This document shows positions 28,864 to 38,436 of a stretch of DNA of 64,000 bases, in pieces. The stretch covers positions 186,001 through 250,000 of the forward strand of contig NZ_JNLE01000005.1 of the NCBI RefSeq assembly GCF_000702945.1, written 5' to 3'. A model generated the notes under the pieces. It saw nothing but the letters and a program-made list of their open reading frames with translations. It searched no databases and had not been told where the DNA came from. How positions within the stretch are numbered: the stretch's first letter is position 1; each line of letters starts with the position of its first letter. The position numbers were made by a program, and so were the translations under genes. This DNA comes from Clostridium sp. KNHs205 (lineage in GTDB: Bacteria > Bacillota > Clostridia > Lachnospirales > Lachnospiraceae).

Positions 28864-30066
28864 TTATTTTTCCTCACATACCTGGAATATATAAAATTTT
28901 AAGTAATAGGATTCATCAGCAGCCCAAAGTATAGGGTGATCGGGAGCCTGGGTACGGTATTCAACCTGACGAAGCCTCTTTCTGGCACTCTTAGCCGCTT
29001 GTCCGATGGTCTCAGCAAAGAGCTCAGGTGTCATGAAATGAGAACAGGAACAGGTAGCCAGATATCCTCCGTCCTTTATAAGCTTTAAAGCACGAAGATT
29101 AATTTCCCTATATCCTTTCACTGCATTCTTTACAGAGTTTCTGGACTTAGTAAATGCAGGAGGGTCAAGGATTACTACATCAAACTTTTTCCCTTCCTGT
29201 TCGAGTCTTGGAAGCAGCTCAAAGACATCTTCACAGATAAAATGTACTCTGTCACTCAATCCGTTAAGTGCTGCATTTTCCTCTGCCTGGCTGACCCCCA
29301 AAGCGGAAGCGTCAACTCCGGTAACACTGGCTGCTCCTGCAATTCCTGCATTTAAAGCAAAAGATCCTGTATGGGTAAAGCAGTCTAATACCTCCGCCTC
29401 AACGCACAGCTTCTTGATTGCTTCCCTGTTGTATTTCTGGTCCAGAAAGAAGCCTGTCTTCTGTCCTTCTGCGACATCCACCAAATATTTAACACCATTC
29501 TCAACAATTTCAACTTTTGTGTCAAAGGCCTCTCCAATAAAGCCTTTAACTCTTTCCATCCCTTCATTGTCACGAACTTTTGCATCACTTCTTTCGTAAA
29601 TTCCTCTTATTTCAACTCCATCTGCTTTTAAAATTGCAGTTAATTCCTCCAATATATCAGATTTTAACCTGTCAATTCCTAATGCTAATGATTGTACCAC
29701 CAGTATGTCAGAGAACTTATCAATTACTAATCCCGGTAGAAAATCCGCCTCTCCGAATATCAGACGGCAACTGCTTGTGTCCACTACTTTTTTTCTATAT
29801 TCCCAGGCTGCTTTAACACGCATTTTAATGAAGTCCCTATTTATCTCTTCATCTTTTATTCTGGATAAAATACGAACTGTTATCTTGGATTTCCTATTTA
29901 TAAATCCACAGCCCATATAATATCCGTCAAAGTCATGCACATGTACCAGATCTCCGTCAGTAAATTCACCCTCTATAGTATTTATCTCATTATCAAAAAC
30001 CCACATTCCACCGGCTTTTAATGTTCTTCCTTCGCCTTTTTTCAAGGTTACAATTGCCTTTTCCAT
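28864..30066 (-). CDS. Class I SAM-dependent rRNA methyltransferase, RlmI/YwbD family
   Basis: A 400-residue enzyme with an N-terminal PUA domain (residues 1-75, GEGRTLKAGGMWVFDNEI) and a Rossmann methyltransferase domain (VLDCFTHTGSFALNAGIAGAASVTGVDASALG, then LDPPAFTKS, the NPPF-like catalytic motif, and TCSCSHFMTPELF). Family members make m5C in 23S rRNA; the target here is inferred. It lies immediately upstream of folC, with no spacing, and probably shares its transcript. Confidence 0.9.
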   Translation of the reverse strand: MEKAIVTLKKGEGRTLKAGGMWVFDNEINTIEGEFTDGDLVHVHDFDGYYMGCGFINRKSKITVRILSRIKDEEINRDFIKMRVKAAWEYRKKVVDTSSCRLIFGEADFLPGLVIDKFSDILVVQSLALGIDRLKSDILEELTAILKADGVEIRGIYERSDAKVRDNEGMERVKGFIGEAFDTKVEIVENGVKYLVDVAEGQKTGFFLDQKYNREAIKKLCVEAEVLDCFTHTGSFALNAGIAGAASVTGVDASALGVSQAEENAALNGLSDRVHFICEDVFELLPRLEQEGKKFDVVILDPPAFTKSRNSVKNAVKGYREINLRALKLIKDGGYLATCSCSHFMTPELFAETIGQAAKSARKRLRQVEYRTQAPDHPILWAADESYYLKFYIFQVCEEK

Positions 30067-30280
30067 GTATTTCTCCTGTCTTTTGCTTTTGTCAACAATT
30101 ATAACATAGTAATGAAGAAAGTCAAAGTGTCTGTGGGGAAGTAGGTTGGGTAAGTTTGAGGTCGTGGCGGTGTACGATGATTTGGTTTAATGATTATTAA
30201 TCATAACACTGATACATTCACTATGGATTTTAATTAGTCCAATTTTAGCTTACAAGGAGCCTATTAAGATTTGAATACTT

Positions 30281-30346
30281 TGAATAGTTTTAATTATTTG
30301 AGTTTTAATTATTTGAGTTTTAACTATTTGAGTTTTAACTATTTGT
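30281..30346. repeat. 16-bp AT-rich tandem repeat, about four copies
   Basis: TTTGAGTTTTAATTAT-like units repeat four times with single-base changes in the 680-base gap between the methyltransferase and HAD genes. Confidence 0.75.
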
Positions 30347-30462
30347 ATTAGCTTTTTAAGGATTATGAATTATACTTTCGCCTTTAACGCTATCAATAAA
30401 TGTTATTATATGATATAATACTAAAGATATAAACGTGAAAAGCTCTATTTCCATGGGATTTC

Positions 30463-30686
30463 AGGTAAATAACACAAATCAGAAAGAACGAATGTGCCTA
30501 TGGAAAGGTATTAGAAGTCCTTTTCTCTATATATTTTGTGCTGTATTATAAAATAGATTGTCTGTGCGCAGCGAGTTATCTGTTTTATAATATGCCTAGC
30601 GCAAAACGTGCAGAGAATTAGGACTTCTTATATCTTGGAATTGAAACTTGAGTTTTTTCTGAATTGCCTGATTTACCGTCCCTTGT
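30463..30686. mobile_element. Long palindromic MITE-like element, copy 1
   Basis: About 220 bases forming one long hairpin. CAGAAAGAAC is near the left end and its complement near the right. GGTATTAGAAGTCCT pairs with AGGACTTCTTATA, and ATAAAATAGAT with ATCTGTTTTAT around a GCGCAGCGAGTT loop. A close copy lies at 55273-55500. No ORF is present, so it would have to be moved in trans. The remaining gap 30067-30462 shows only the tandem repeat. Confidence 0.75.
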
Positions 30687-30750
30687 GATAAACTGACGTT
30701 CTGACCGACGTTCTTGACTGACTTTATGAATAACTCGGAGGTTCTACATT

Positions 30751-31941
30751 ATGCTCAAAGGTATAATTTTTGATATGGATGGTGTTATTATTGACAGTGA
30801 GCCTTCTCATGCAATGGCAGCTTTAGATGCTTTGAAGACTCTCAATGTTTCTGCAACTCTTGATTATCCTTATGGTTTTATAGGCTCTACTACAGAACAT
30901 ATGTTGAAAACTATGATTAAGGACTTTGATTTAGATATTTCTGTAGATGCTTTGCATATGCTTTACAAGGACTGTTTAGCTTCCCGCATAAATACAGAGG
31001 GTTATATTCCTGTTCCTTTTGTGCAGCAGCTTATTAAACATTTGCATCAGAAAGGGTTTTTACTGGCTATTGCTTCCTCGTCTACACCGGAAGAAATTCA
31101 GGCCGTCACAAAAGCACTCGATATTTATCCTTACTTTACCAAGCTTGTCAGTGGCGCTACTGTAGCTAATCCTAAACCTGCACCGGATGTTTTTCTTAAA
31201 GCCGTTAATGAGCTGGGGTTAAGATTAGACGAGTGTATCATTATTGAAGATTCTTTTAATGGTGTTAAGGCAGCTTGTACGGCAAGAATTCCGGTTATTG
31301 GCTATGTTAATCCGAATTCCGGTAATCAAGATCTTAGTAAAGCTCAAATACTAATTGAAGGCTTTGAGGAGATTGATGCGCCATTTCTTAACAGGGTTTA
31401 TCAGAGATATCATAATATTCCCCTTACTATAACAGATAGTAACAGACTTTTAATAAAGGAAATACCTCTTGAAGATATTCCTCTTTTATTAGATATTTAC
31501 CGCAATCCTTCTGTTAATGAATTTTTGCCTGAAATACAGGCAGCTGCTCTTAACAGTCTTGAAGATATTACGGAAAAGCATAAAGCTTATATTGGTTCCA
31601 TGTATCACTTCTATGGTTTTGGTTTATGGGGTGTTTATTTAAAGGAATCTGGTCGTTTAATAGGACAATGTGGTTTTGAACAGCATTCGATTGAAGGTGA
31701 AGATGTAATTGAACTTGGGTTTTTATTGGACAGTAAATATCACGGTAGTGGCTACGGAATAGAAGCAGTTACGGCAGTAATTAATTATGCTTTCAGCAGC
31801 CTGGATATTAACTTAATCAGCGCTTTGACCAATCCACTTAATCAGGCTTCCATTTGTCTATTGTTAAAGGCAGGATTTCAATATGTAAAAACAATTTTAA
31901 AAGATAAAGAAGAGTATAGCTTGTATACCTTAGCCAAATAG
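30751..31941 (+). CDS. HAD-family phosphatase fused to a GNAT acetyltransferase
   Basis: A two-domain protein of 396 residues. Residues 1-215 are a beta-phosphoglucomutase-like HAD domain: the nucleophile in FDMDGVIIDSEPSHA, the cap helices, ASSSTPEEI, the Lys in ANPKPAPDVFL, and IIEDSFNGVKAA. Residues 230-396 are a RimJ/RimL-type GNAT domain with WGVYLKESGRLIGQCGF and LDSKYHGSGYGIEAV. Each domain is common alone; the fusion suggests linked substrates, but none can be named. A weak CGGAGG ribosome site precedes the ATG. Confidence 0.88.
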   Translation: MLKGIIFDMDGVIIDSEPSHAMAALDALKTLNVSATLDYPYGFIGSTTEHMLKTMIKDFDLDISVDALHMLYKDCLASRINTEGYIPVPFVQQLIKHLHQKGFLLAIASSSTPEEIQAVTKALDIYPYFTKLVSGATVANPKPAPDVFLKAVNELGLRLDECIIIEDSFNGVKAACTARIPVIGYVNPNSGNQDLSKAQILIEGFEEIDAPFLNRVYQRYHNIPLTITDSNRLLIKEIPLEDIPLLLDIYRNPSVNEFLPEIQAAALNSLEDITEKHKAYIGSMYHFYGFGLWGVYLKESGRLIGQCGFEQHSIEGEDVIELGFLLDSKYHGSGYGIEAVTAVINYAFSSLDINLISALTNPLNQASICLLLKAGFQYVKTILKDKEEYSLYTLAK

Positions 31942-31987
31942 AATAACCAAATCCATAAATTTTTTATCGGAGATGATTTAAGAAATA

Positions 31988-32024
31988 AATTAATGGAACT
32001 GTCATAAAACAGTTCCATTAATTA
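31988..32024. terminator. Hairpin between the HAD-GNAT and lipoprotein genes
   Basis: TAATGGAACTGT-CATAAA-ACAGTTCCATTA is a perfect 12-bp stem between convergent genes. T-rich tails on both sides are modest, so termination is likely but not certain. Confidence 0.65.
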
Positions 32025-32061
32025 TAAAAATTAAATCCCAAAGTTTAATGCATCTCAACTG

Positions 32062-32511
32062 TTATCTCGTTGTACCGTTGGTTGTTGTTCCATTTGTGGT
32101 ACCATTGGTTGTTCCATTTAATGCATCCCCAACATCATCTGCTGCATCTTTCGCACCGTTTTTAATATCATCAGCTGCATTATTTACATCATTTCCTATG
32201 GTATTACCTGTACCGTTTGTTGTTCCTGTAGTACCATTGGTTGTTCCGTTTGTTGTTCCTGTAGTACCATTAGTTGTTCCAGTTGTACCATTTGTGGTAC
32301 CGTTGGTCGTTCCGTTTGTACCATTAGTTGTTCCGTTATTATAATCAGTAGTTGTGTCATTGGTGCCATTACCGGTATCATTGTAATCTGTAGTGCCGTT
32401 TTTAGTTCCTTTGGTTGCAGAATTATTATTGTCATCAGTAGTAGCACAACCTGTAAAGGTTAATAATGTGAGACAGCATATTGAAAATAACAGGCATAAA
32501 CTTTTTTTCAT
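32062..32511 (-). CDS. Low-complexity lipoprotein with NGTT repeats
   Basis: A 149-residue secreted lipoprotein. MKKSLCLLFSICCLTLLTFTGC is a lipobox signal peptide (LTFTGC). The mature part is almost only Asn, Gly, Thr and Asp, including runs of the NGTT repeat (about residues 40-95 and again at the end). A short amphipathic stretch, NDVNNAADDIKNGAKDAADDV, resembles stress-type lipoproteins. GGAGG lies seven bases before the ATG. The function is unknown; the repeat DNA may vary in copy number. Confidence 0.8.
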   Translation of the reverse strand: MKKSLCLLFSICCLTLLTFTGCATTDDNNNSATKGTKNGTTDYNDTGNGTNDTTTDYNNGTTNGTNGTTNGTTNGTTGTTNGTTGTTNGTTNGTTGTTNGTGNTIGNDVNNAADDIKNGAKDAADDVGDALNGTTNGTTNGTTTNGTTR

Positions 32512-32586
32512 GATAGTCCTCCTATAAAATGATTTAATTTTACGCATTTAGTATCTCACATACGCTTGAAATTATTCCTTTACAAA

Positions 32587-33360
32587 TTATTCAAACTCTG
32601 TCATATTACTCCTAAACCGCATTGGCAGGTTATTTCTTTGCAAATTTTTATTTTCACGTTCTTTGATTGATATTGTTCGAAAGAAGGCTTTCCACATACT
32701 ATCAATACTTTCTTCTCTTTCAGAAACATTTTTTATCCTGTCTACATCTAACATGGAACCATCGGTATAAAACCACTCTTTGTTTTCTCCATGTACGATT
32801 GCTGTGTTCCTATTTTCATCATATATTATAAAGTTTTCCTGACATAATCTGTCACTAAAATGAGGTGCTAATATGCGTATTACATCATTTTTAGGAGCTA
32901 GTTTAGCAACCAAAATCCCTTCTTCTATTTCTTGAAATCGCAGAAAGCCTTTTAAATGGTGAGCTTCATTGGATACATTACGAGTCAGTTCAAAAATTCT
33001 CATAACATATTTATTATGAAGCTGATCTACAATCCCTTTTCCAACAGAAAAACCTACTATTAAGAATCGATAGATATCATCTCCTCTGGACAGTTCACAG
33101 GAACAGGCTGCACTGCAGATTAATTCATAAGCTTCTGACGATATTTTTTCATAAACCGCTTTAATGACCTTTGCAATTTTTTCTTCAGAATTTTTTACAA
33201 CTATATATTCTGTGAATAATTCCATATCCCCTTGATTATCACCTGAGAGTATACGGATTTCATTATTTGCATGTCCGTTTCTGCTGCTCCAGGCTTCATA
33301 TACAGCTGTTAATATGCCTTCTAAACTATCTTCGCAATGGTATACTTTCTTTTCACTCAT
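32587..33360 (-). CDS. TIGR03915 family (DUF4130) DNA-repair-associated protein
   Basis: A 257-residue protein recognised by YHCEDSLEGILTAVYEAW, VSNEAHHLKGFLRFQEI and APKNDVIRILAPHFSDRL. The family is found next to the radical-SAM partner and is proposed to act in DNA modification or repair, with a uracil-DNA-glycosylase-like relation in some members; the reaction is unproven. The start at 33360 (MSEKKVYHC) fits the family, although its Shine-Dalgarno site is poor. The downstream gap to the lipoprotein is short. Confidence 0.85.
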   Translation of the reverse strand: MSEKKVYHCEDSLEGILTAVYEAWSSRNGHANNEIRILSGDNQGDMELFTEYIVVKNSEEKIAKVIKAVYEKISSEAYELICSAACSCELSRGDDIYRFLIVGFSVGKGIVDQLHNKYVMRIFELTRNVSNEAHHLKGFLRFQEIEEGILVAKLAPKNDVIRILAPHFSDRLCQENFIIYDENRNTAIVHGENKEWFYTDGSMLDVDRIKNVSEREESIDSMWKAFFRTISIKERENKNLQRNNLPMRFRSNMTEFE

Positions 33361-33513
33361 AATTACACGCAATGTATATCGTTGTTTTACCAGCGATACC
33401 GCCACAAATAAAAACGGTGAAAGAAGCTTGTGTGGCAACCTTTCAAAATTAATTTTTCTTTCACACTCAAATAGCTGGTACTTTACATAGTAATGAATAT
33501 TCGTCCCAGCCTA

Positions 33514-35031
33514 TCATCCTAACCCGGAAAGAAAATTCTCTTGTGACAGACTTCGAAAATCTGCATTGGCAGATGTAAAATCCGCATTATCAAATAGTGA
33601 TAACTGTTTATAAGCAGATGCCGCTTCAATTCCTGCAGGAAGTTTTTCTTTTACCTGTAAGAGCATGCTGGTTATATAATTCTCTTCTATCTTAACCGGG
33701 TACATCATCCTGCCGTTGCAGGTGATAAAATATAAGGCCCGCTTTAAGACTACACCTATCTTTTTAAGGTCATCAAAGGTCAGATTCGCTGATTTTCTAG
33801 CCCTGACAATTCTCTGGGCAGACTTAACTCCAACTCCAGGAATTCTAAGAAGAGTATAATAATCTGCTTTGTTCACCTCCACCGGAAACTGCTCCAGATG
33901 CCCCAGAGCCCAATTACATTTGGGATCCATAAGTGTATTAAAATTAGGCCTGTTCTCTGAGAGCAGTTCCGATGCCTGAAAACCATAGAACCGAAGAAGC
34001 CAGTCAGCCTGATACAAACGATGTTCTCTTAACAGAGGCGGTCCCTGGGTCAGGGCAGGCAGGTTACTGTCATCATTTATACTAATATAGGCAGAGTAAA
34101 ATACTCTTTTTAAATCGAACTTCTGATATAAGGCTTCAGCTACAGAAATAATCTGATAATCACTTTCCGGTGTTGCTCCGATTATCATCTGGGTGCTTTG
34201 TCCAGCCGGAACAAACCCTCTGTTGACAGTCGGAGGTTTTATCAGACCAAAGGAGGTTTTAGAATTATCTGCTGATACAATATCACTTATATCAGGTAAA
34301 ACGATATTTGAGGTCGTTTGGGCCTTTGCTGCTGTTGAAAGATATCTCCCGCTATCATAACCTTCCTCTTCTGTAAATGGTATCCTGTTAAATACCGGCA
34401 TCCCTCTATTCTCAAGTCTGCCTATTTGTATCTGTTTCATTGGTTTTAATATATTCTTACGGGTCTTATTAGGCGCAAGCATCTTAAGGCTGTCCGCTGT
34501 TGGAAGCTCCAGATTAACGCTCATTCTATCTGCATACCAGCCGGTCATCTCTACTATAACCGGATCTGCACCCGGTACTGCCTTACAATGGATATAACCG
34601 TTAAAGTGATACTCCTCCCGAAGCATTCTTAATGTTTTGAGCATCTGCTCCATGGTATAATTGGGGCTCTTCAACACTCCTGCACTTAAAAAAAGACCTT
34701 CAATATAATTTCTTCTATAAAATTCTATGGTTAGATTGCATATCTCCTCAGGTGTAAAGGTTGCACGCAATACATCATTGGATGCTCTGTTCATACAATA
34801 TTTGCAATCAAAGATACACTCATTGGTAAGCAATATTTTCAGAAGTGAAATACACCGACCATCAGCTGAAAAGGTATGACAAATACCGCAGGCTATAGAG
34901 TTTCCAATTCCTGTACCGCTGCCATTTCTGTCTACTCCGCTGGAAGTACAAGCCACGTCATATTTTGCTGCATCTGAAAGTATTTCAAGCTTCTTCTGCA
35001 CTGTCATATTTTCCTGTATTACGATACTCAT
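33514..35031 (-). CDS. Putative DNA modification/repair radical SAM protein (TIGR03916)
   Basis: A 505-residue radical SAM enzyme. The cluster motif CIFDCKYCMNR (CX3CX2C) is at about residues 78-88. MKQIQIGRLENRGMPVFNRIPF and PAGQSTQMIIGATPESDYQI follow. A C-terminal helix-hairpin-helix (LRIPGVGVKSAQRIVRARK) suits DNA binding. It partners the DUF4130 gene 150 bases downstream. GGAGG precedes the ATG at 35031. The promoter is flanked by LexA-like boxes, so SOS control is likely. Confidence 0.88.
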   Translation of the reverse strand: MSIVIQENMTVQKKLEILSDAAKYDVACTSSGVDRNGSGTGIGNSIACGICHTFSADGRCISLLKILLTNECIFDCKYCMNRASNDVLRATFTPEEICNLTIEFYRRNYIEGLFLSAGVLKSPNYTMEQMLKTLRMLREEYHFNGYIHCKAVPGADPVIVEMTGWYADRMSVNLELPTADSLKMLAPNKTRKNILKPMKQIQIGRLENRGMPVFNRIPFTEEEGYDSGRYLSTAAKAQTTSNIVLPDISDIVSADNSKTSFGLIKPPTVNRGFVPAGQSTQMIIGATPESDYQIISVAEALYQKFDLKRVFYSAYISINDDSNLPALTQGPPLLREHRLYQADWLLRFYGFQASELLSENRPNFNTLMDPKCNWALGHLEQFPVEVNKADYYTLLRIPGVGVKSAQRIVRARKSANLTFDDLKKIGVVLKRALYFITCNGRMMYPVKIEENYITSMLLQVKEKLPAGIEAASAYKQLSLFDNADFTSANADFRSLSQENFLSGLG

Positions 35032-35042
35032 GGCTACCTCCA

Positions 35043-35110
35043 CAAACATTTGTTTGTATCAGTTTAACATAGATTAAATCATTTTTCAAGAGTTTTACGA
35101 ACAAATGTTC
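35043..35110 (-). promoter_or_regulatory. SOS-type promoter with two LexA-like boxes
   Basis: CGAACAAATGTTC (35098-35110) fits the Gram-positive LexA half-site pair CGAAC-N4-GTTC. A second dyad, CAAACATTTGTTTG (35043-35056), has the same spacing with symmetric G-to-A changes. Between them on the minus strand are TTGAAA (35084-35089), 17 bases and TAAACT (35061-35066). The geometry would let LexA block RNA polymerase on either side. Confidence 0.75.
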
Positions 35111-35116
35111 ACCATT

Positions 35117-36268
35117 TTATACTCTCTCACTTTTATTCTTATTTATAACCAGGGCTACTGAAAAATATGCTGCTGCAAGTAAAGCATTCATGCCAAGCAT
35201 GGCTGTAATATTTTTTATACTTTTCCAGTCAGAAACAAAAAAATCGTTTACAGTATAATTAACCTTACTCAACCAATAAACTGGTGTAAATTCTGCTGAA
35301 AAAACAGCCATATCCTTCATATTTGTTATATCCGCTCCAAAATCCCCATTTAATAAAGCAATGAAAGCAGTAAGTAAGATAATTAAAATTACATTGATTT
35401 CATAACGAAAGGCCAATGCCGTTATGATATAGCATATTCCGAGGATACATAGCGAATAGATCAGAAAATTAATAAGGTATATTGCCAGATTCCATTCCAG
35501 TATTATATCCGGTTTAATCAGAAACATTATTAAAAATATAATAACATTACATACCACTACAAATAAAGTATTATCCTTTAACAGTTTAAAATTATTATTA
35601 AGTGATGAAAGGGGGGCTAAATCGTGCCTTTTTCTGACACCTGGTTCACCGTAGTAACTACTGATTCTGCCAATCACAAAAAACATTATAAAAATAAGCA
35701 AATAGGCAGCATCTTTTATATACCTGTTGAGAAAAAGGTTATTCTGATACCGAAGATCCTCTTTTTCTAATATTACTGATGTTTCATTTCCCAAAGCGCG
35801 ATCAAGCTCCTGCACCAAATCCACAGGGGATATTTCCTTATTTGCTGCCAAAATCTTTCCTGCTGCAGCCAGATAACCATTTAATAAATCCTTTAAAGGC
35901 AGATACTCTACATTACCGGTTCCCGCAATATTAACAGAAGGATTTCTGCCCTCCATAAAATGCCTCTGATAATCCTCCGGAATATCTACCACATAGTCAT
36001 ATTGTATAGATGAAAGGTAATCCAAATAAGAGATATCCGAATTGGAAATAACAAGCTCTGAATATCTGCTTAAATACTTTATCAGTCCTGTAGTTACAGT
36101 GCTCCCCATATCTCTATTGATAATTAATATATCAGCCCTTATACCGGCTGAATTTCTGCCGCTGGTATTGTTATACTCTCTATACAGTATAAATACTACA
36201 AAAAGAATCAGTAAAAGAACAGGTATCAATATGGATTTTCTCAAAAGCTTTACATATACCTTTGACAC
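35117..36268 (-). CDS. ABC-2 type transporter permease
   Basis: A 383-residue membrane protein with one N-terminal helix (ILIPVLLLILFVVFILY), a long extracellular domain (about residues 35-195, with ADILIINRDMGSTVTTGLIKYL) and five to six C-terminal helices. This is the layout of YhgE/YhaP-like ABC exporters. I chose a GTG start at 36268 with AAAGGA upstream; the open frame reaches 36412 across the preceding gene's end. It pairs with the permease gene that ends at 36294. Confidence 0.8.
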   Translation of the reverse strand: MSKVYVKLLRKSILIPVLLLILFVVFILYREYNNTSGRNSAGIRADILIINRDMGSTVTTGLIKYLSRYSELVISNSDISYLDYLSSIQYDYVVDIPEDYQRHFMEGRNPSVNIAGTGNVEYLPLKDLLNGYLAAAGKILAANKEISPVDLVQELDRALGNETSVILEKEDLRYQNNLFLNRYIKDAAYLLIFIMFFVIGRISSYYGEPGVRKRHDLAPLSSLNNNFKLLKDNTLFVVVCNVIIFLIMFLIKPDIILEWNLAIYLINFLIYSLCILGICYIITALAFRYEINVILIILLTAFIALLNGDFGADITNMKDMAVFSAEFTPVYWLSKVNYTVNDFFVSDWKSIKNITAMLGMNALLAAAYFSVALVINKNKSERV

Positions 36269-36293
36269 AGCAGTTATTTCCTTTCTGATTTCT

Positions 36294-37409
36294 TTAGTTT
36301 TTATATCTTCTGAATCTGATAAAAAGCCAAACTCCAACTGACAGTATATAAACTGACAGTAATACAGCATCCTGTATAAACAAGTATACTCCATTACGCG
36401 ATACCAATGCATACAGCATTTCTGTAATTAGTGCAGGCGGATTAATGAGTTTTAAATAAGGAAGCCTCTGACTGACAAGGAAACGGATGGCAGCTGGTAT
36501 GCTGAAAGCACCCATGAGCATGAATAAAAGCAAGAGGTTAAGCAGGACATCTTTTACTTTTAAATTTACAATTCTTATGGTTCCAACCAAGGCGCCGGTA
36601 AGAATACCCGCCAGCGAACCAATTGCAACAACAGCCATAAATAACTCAAGCTTTATATTAAATGGGTTACTCCAGGTTTGAATAATAAAAAAGGAAAACG
36701 TCATTATACAAACAGTATGCAATATAAATGCAGCTGCCAGATGTATCAGAAGCAATCTTCCGCTGGAAAAAGGACTTAACCGCAGTCTCTTGCCGATATG
36801 GGAAACGTCAGCCAAAAGCTCCTTTATTTCAGCGAATCCCCATCTGGCTCCAATAATACAAAAAATTGCTGTGATATAAAGAAATGACAGGTACCTATAA
36901 TCCTGTACCATTACAGTACCAGTTAAATCATTGACATAGTCTGTATTTAGATTCTTTTCATTATTATCCTTCTTATCAGTCTGTTGAATTTCTTCTTGGC
37001 TAAAGCTGATTCTAAGACCTTCTGATTGCAAGGCACTATCAAGATACCCCTTTATAGCTGCCTGCTTTCTCCCCTTCTCATTAACATGGAGCTCTAACAC
37101 TTTGTCCAAAACCAGATAACCGTCTATTTGCTTCTGTTGTAATAGAATATCAAGCTTCTCCCTCTCTCCATATGTGATATGAAAGGTAACACTGTTTTTT
37201 AGAAAATCCGGAATCGGTTCATCATAAGGTGTTACTATACCTATTTTTATTATCTCTCTGTTACTTTCCTCCGGTATGGATGAGAAAGTCAGATTAACAA
37301 TTCCCATTAAAAGCAGCGGTAATAAACATGAAAAGAACGGTATTCTCTTCCGTCTGCACAATAATATAATTCTGGATCTGAAAAGCTCCAGATACCTGAA
37401 AACATCCAT
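36294..37409 (-). CDS. ABC-2 type transporter permease
   Basis: A 371-residue permease with an N-terminal helix (FFSCLLPLLLMGIVNLTFS), an extracellular domain and six C-terminal helices. Same architecture as its neighbour, so the two likely form a heterodimeric exporter with the ATPase encoded upstream. GAGGTAGTC precedes the ATG. The gene lies in the order ATPase-permease-permease on the minus strand. Confidence 0.82.
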   Translation of the reverse strand: MDVFRYLELFRSRIILLCRRKRIPFFSCLLPLLLMGIVNLTFSSIPEESNREIIKIGIVTPYDEPIPDFLKNSVTFHITYGEREKLDILLQQKQIDGYLVLDKVLELHVNEKGRKQAAIKGYLDSALQSEGLRISFSQEEIQQTDKKDNNEKNLNTDYVNDLTGTVMVQDYRYLSFLYITAIFCIIGARWGFAEIKELLADVSHIGKRLRLSPFSSGRLLLIHLAAAFILHTVCIMTFSFFIIQTWSNPFNIKLELFMAVVAIGSLAGILTGALVGTIRIVNLKVKDVLLNLLLLFMLMGAFSIPAAIRFLVSQRLPYLKLINPPALITEMLYALVSRNGVYLFIQDAVLLSVYILSVGVWLFIRFRRYKN

Positions 37410-37503
37410 GACTACCTCTTATTCCTGCACTTGTCCGAGGAGCAAAGCATAATTATTGCACTTTGCTGTATACTCATCTGCCGTGCATTGGACTTTTGTA
37501 TAC

Positions 37504-38436
37504 TTAATCTTTTAATTCCTTACCGGTTATCTCCAGATATACATCGTTTAGGGTAGGGATTTCAGTATATATCCTGCCAAAGGGAATCTTCTCTTCCTGC
37601 AGAAAATCCAATAATGCTATAAGATTATTTCTGCCTTTCTTTGCCTTCACGGTTAAAAATTGCTTATCATAACCAGCATCTGATACATTGGGCAGCTTTT
37701 GAATACTCCTAAGCTGTTCCTCTTCCAGGGAATACGCTTCAACTGTTATTTTTTCACCTAAAGAAATCATATCTTTTAATTCTTCTTTTGTACCGTGTGC
37801 TATTGCCCTGCCTTTGTCCAGCATGGTAATATCTGTACAGATCTGTTCAACCTCTTCCATATCCTGTGAGATATAAATTATCGTTGTACCGTTCCGATTA
37901 AGTTCCAGGATAGAATCCATTATTTTCTTCCTGCTGTGGGGATCACTGCCTTCTAAAGGTTCATCCAGTATAAGAAGCTTAGGCTTATGAACGATCCCGC
38001 AGGCAAAATTCAAGCGTTTGAGCAGACCAGGACTGAGCTTCTTTGGATAAAGCTTTATAAAATCCTCCAATCCAAGGAATTCAATGGTTTCTCTGGTCAG
38101 TTCTTTTACTTTTTGCCTGTCCCCGGAATACAGTCCACAAAAATATTCTATATTTTCAGCCAGAGTGAGCTCCGCAAATATTGCTGCTTCTTCCAGCACA
38201 ACACCGATGTTGCTTTTAATATCATATGCATCCTTTTCAAGGCCTTTTCCCCATATGAGGATGGAGCCTTTATCATATTTCTTAAAACCCAGCAGGCAAT
38301 CTACCAGGGTTGTCTTGCCGCAGCCAGCCGGACCAAGAATTCCATGTATCTGCCCTTCCTCCACAAACAAATTAAGATAATCCAAGGCTATAACTCTGTC
38401 ATATCTTTTCACCAGATTCTTTACTTCTATCACCAT
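37504..38436 (-). CDS. ABC transporter ATP-binding protein
   Basis: A 310-residue ATPase: Walker A LGPAGCGKTTLVDC, Q-loop VLEEAAIF, signature LSPGLLKRL (a variant of LSGGQ), Walker B LLILDEPLEGSDP and an H-loop replaced by ISQDMEEVEQ. It has the C-terminal extension typical of exporters related to drug or bacitracin resistance. The ATG at 38436 fits. The divergent histidine kinase and response regulator probably control it. Confidence 0.9.
   Translation of the reverse strand: MVIEVKNLVKRYDRVIALDYLNLFVEEGQIHGILGPAGCGKTTLVDCLLGFKKYDKGSILIWGKGLEKDAYDIKSNIGVVLEEAAIFAELTLAENIEYFCGLYSGDRQKVKELTRETIEFLGLEDFIKLYPKKLSPGLLKRLNFACGIVHKPKLLILDEPLEGSDPHSRKKIMDSILELNRNGTTIIYISQDMEEVEQICTDITMLDKGRAIAHGTKEELKDMISLGEKITVEAYSLEEEQLRSIQKLPNVSDAGYDKQFLTVKAKKGRNNLIALLDFLQEEKIPFGRIYTEIPTLNDVYLEITGKELKD

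Noticed and set aside
32048-32344. Plus-strand frame rich in VVPLVVPF repeats
   Set aside because: It is the antisense reading of the NGTT-repeat lipoprotein; the minus-strand frame has a signal peptide, lipobox and GGAGG site.
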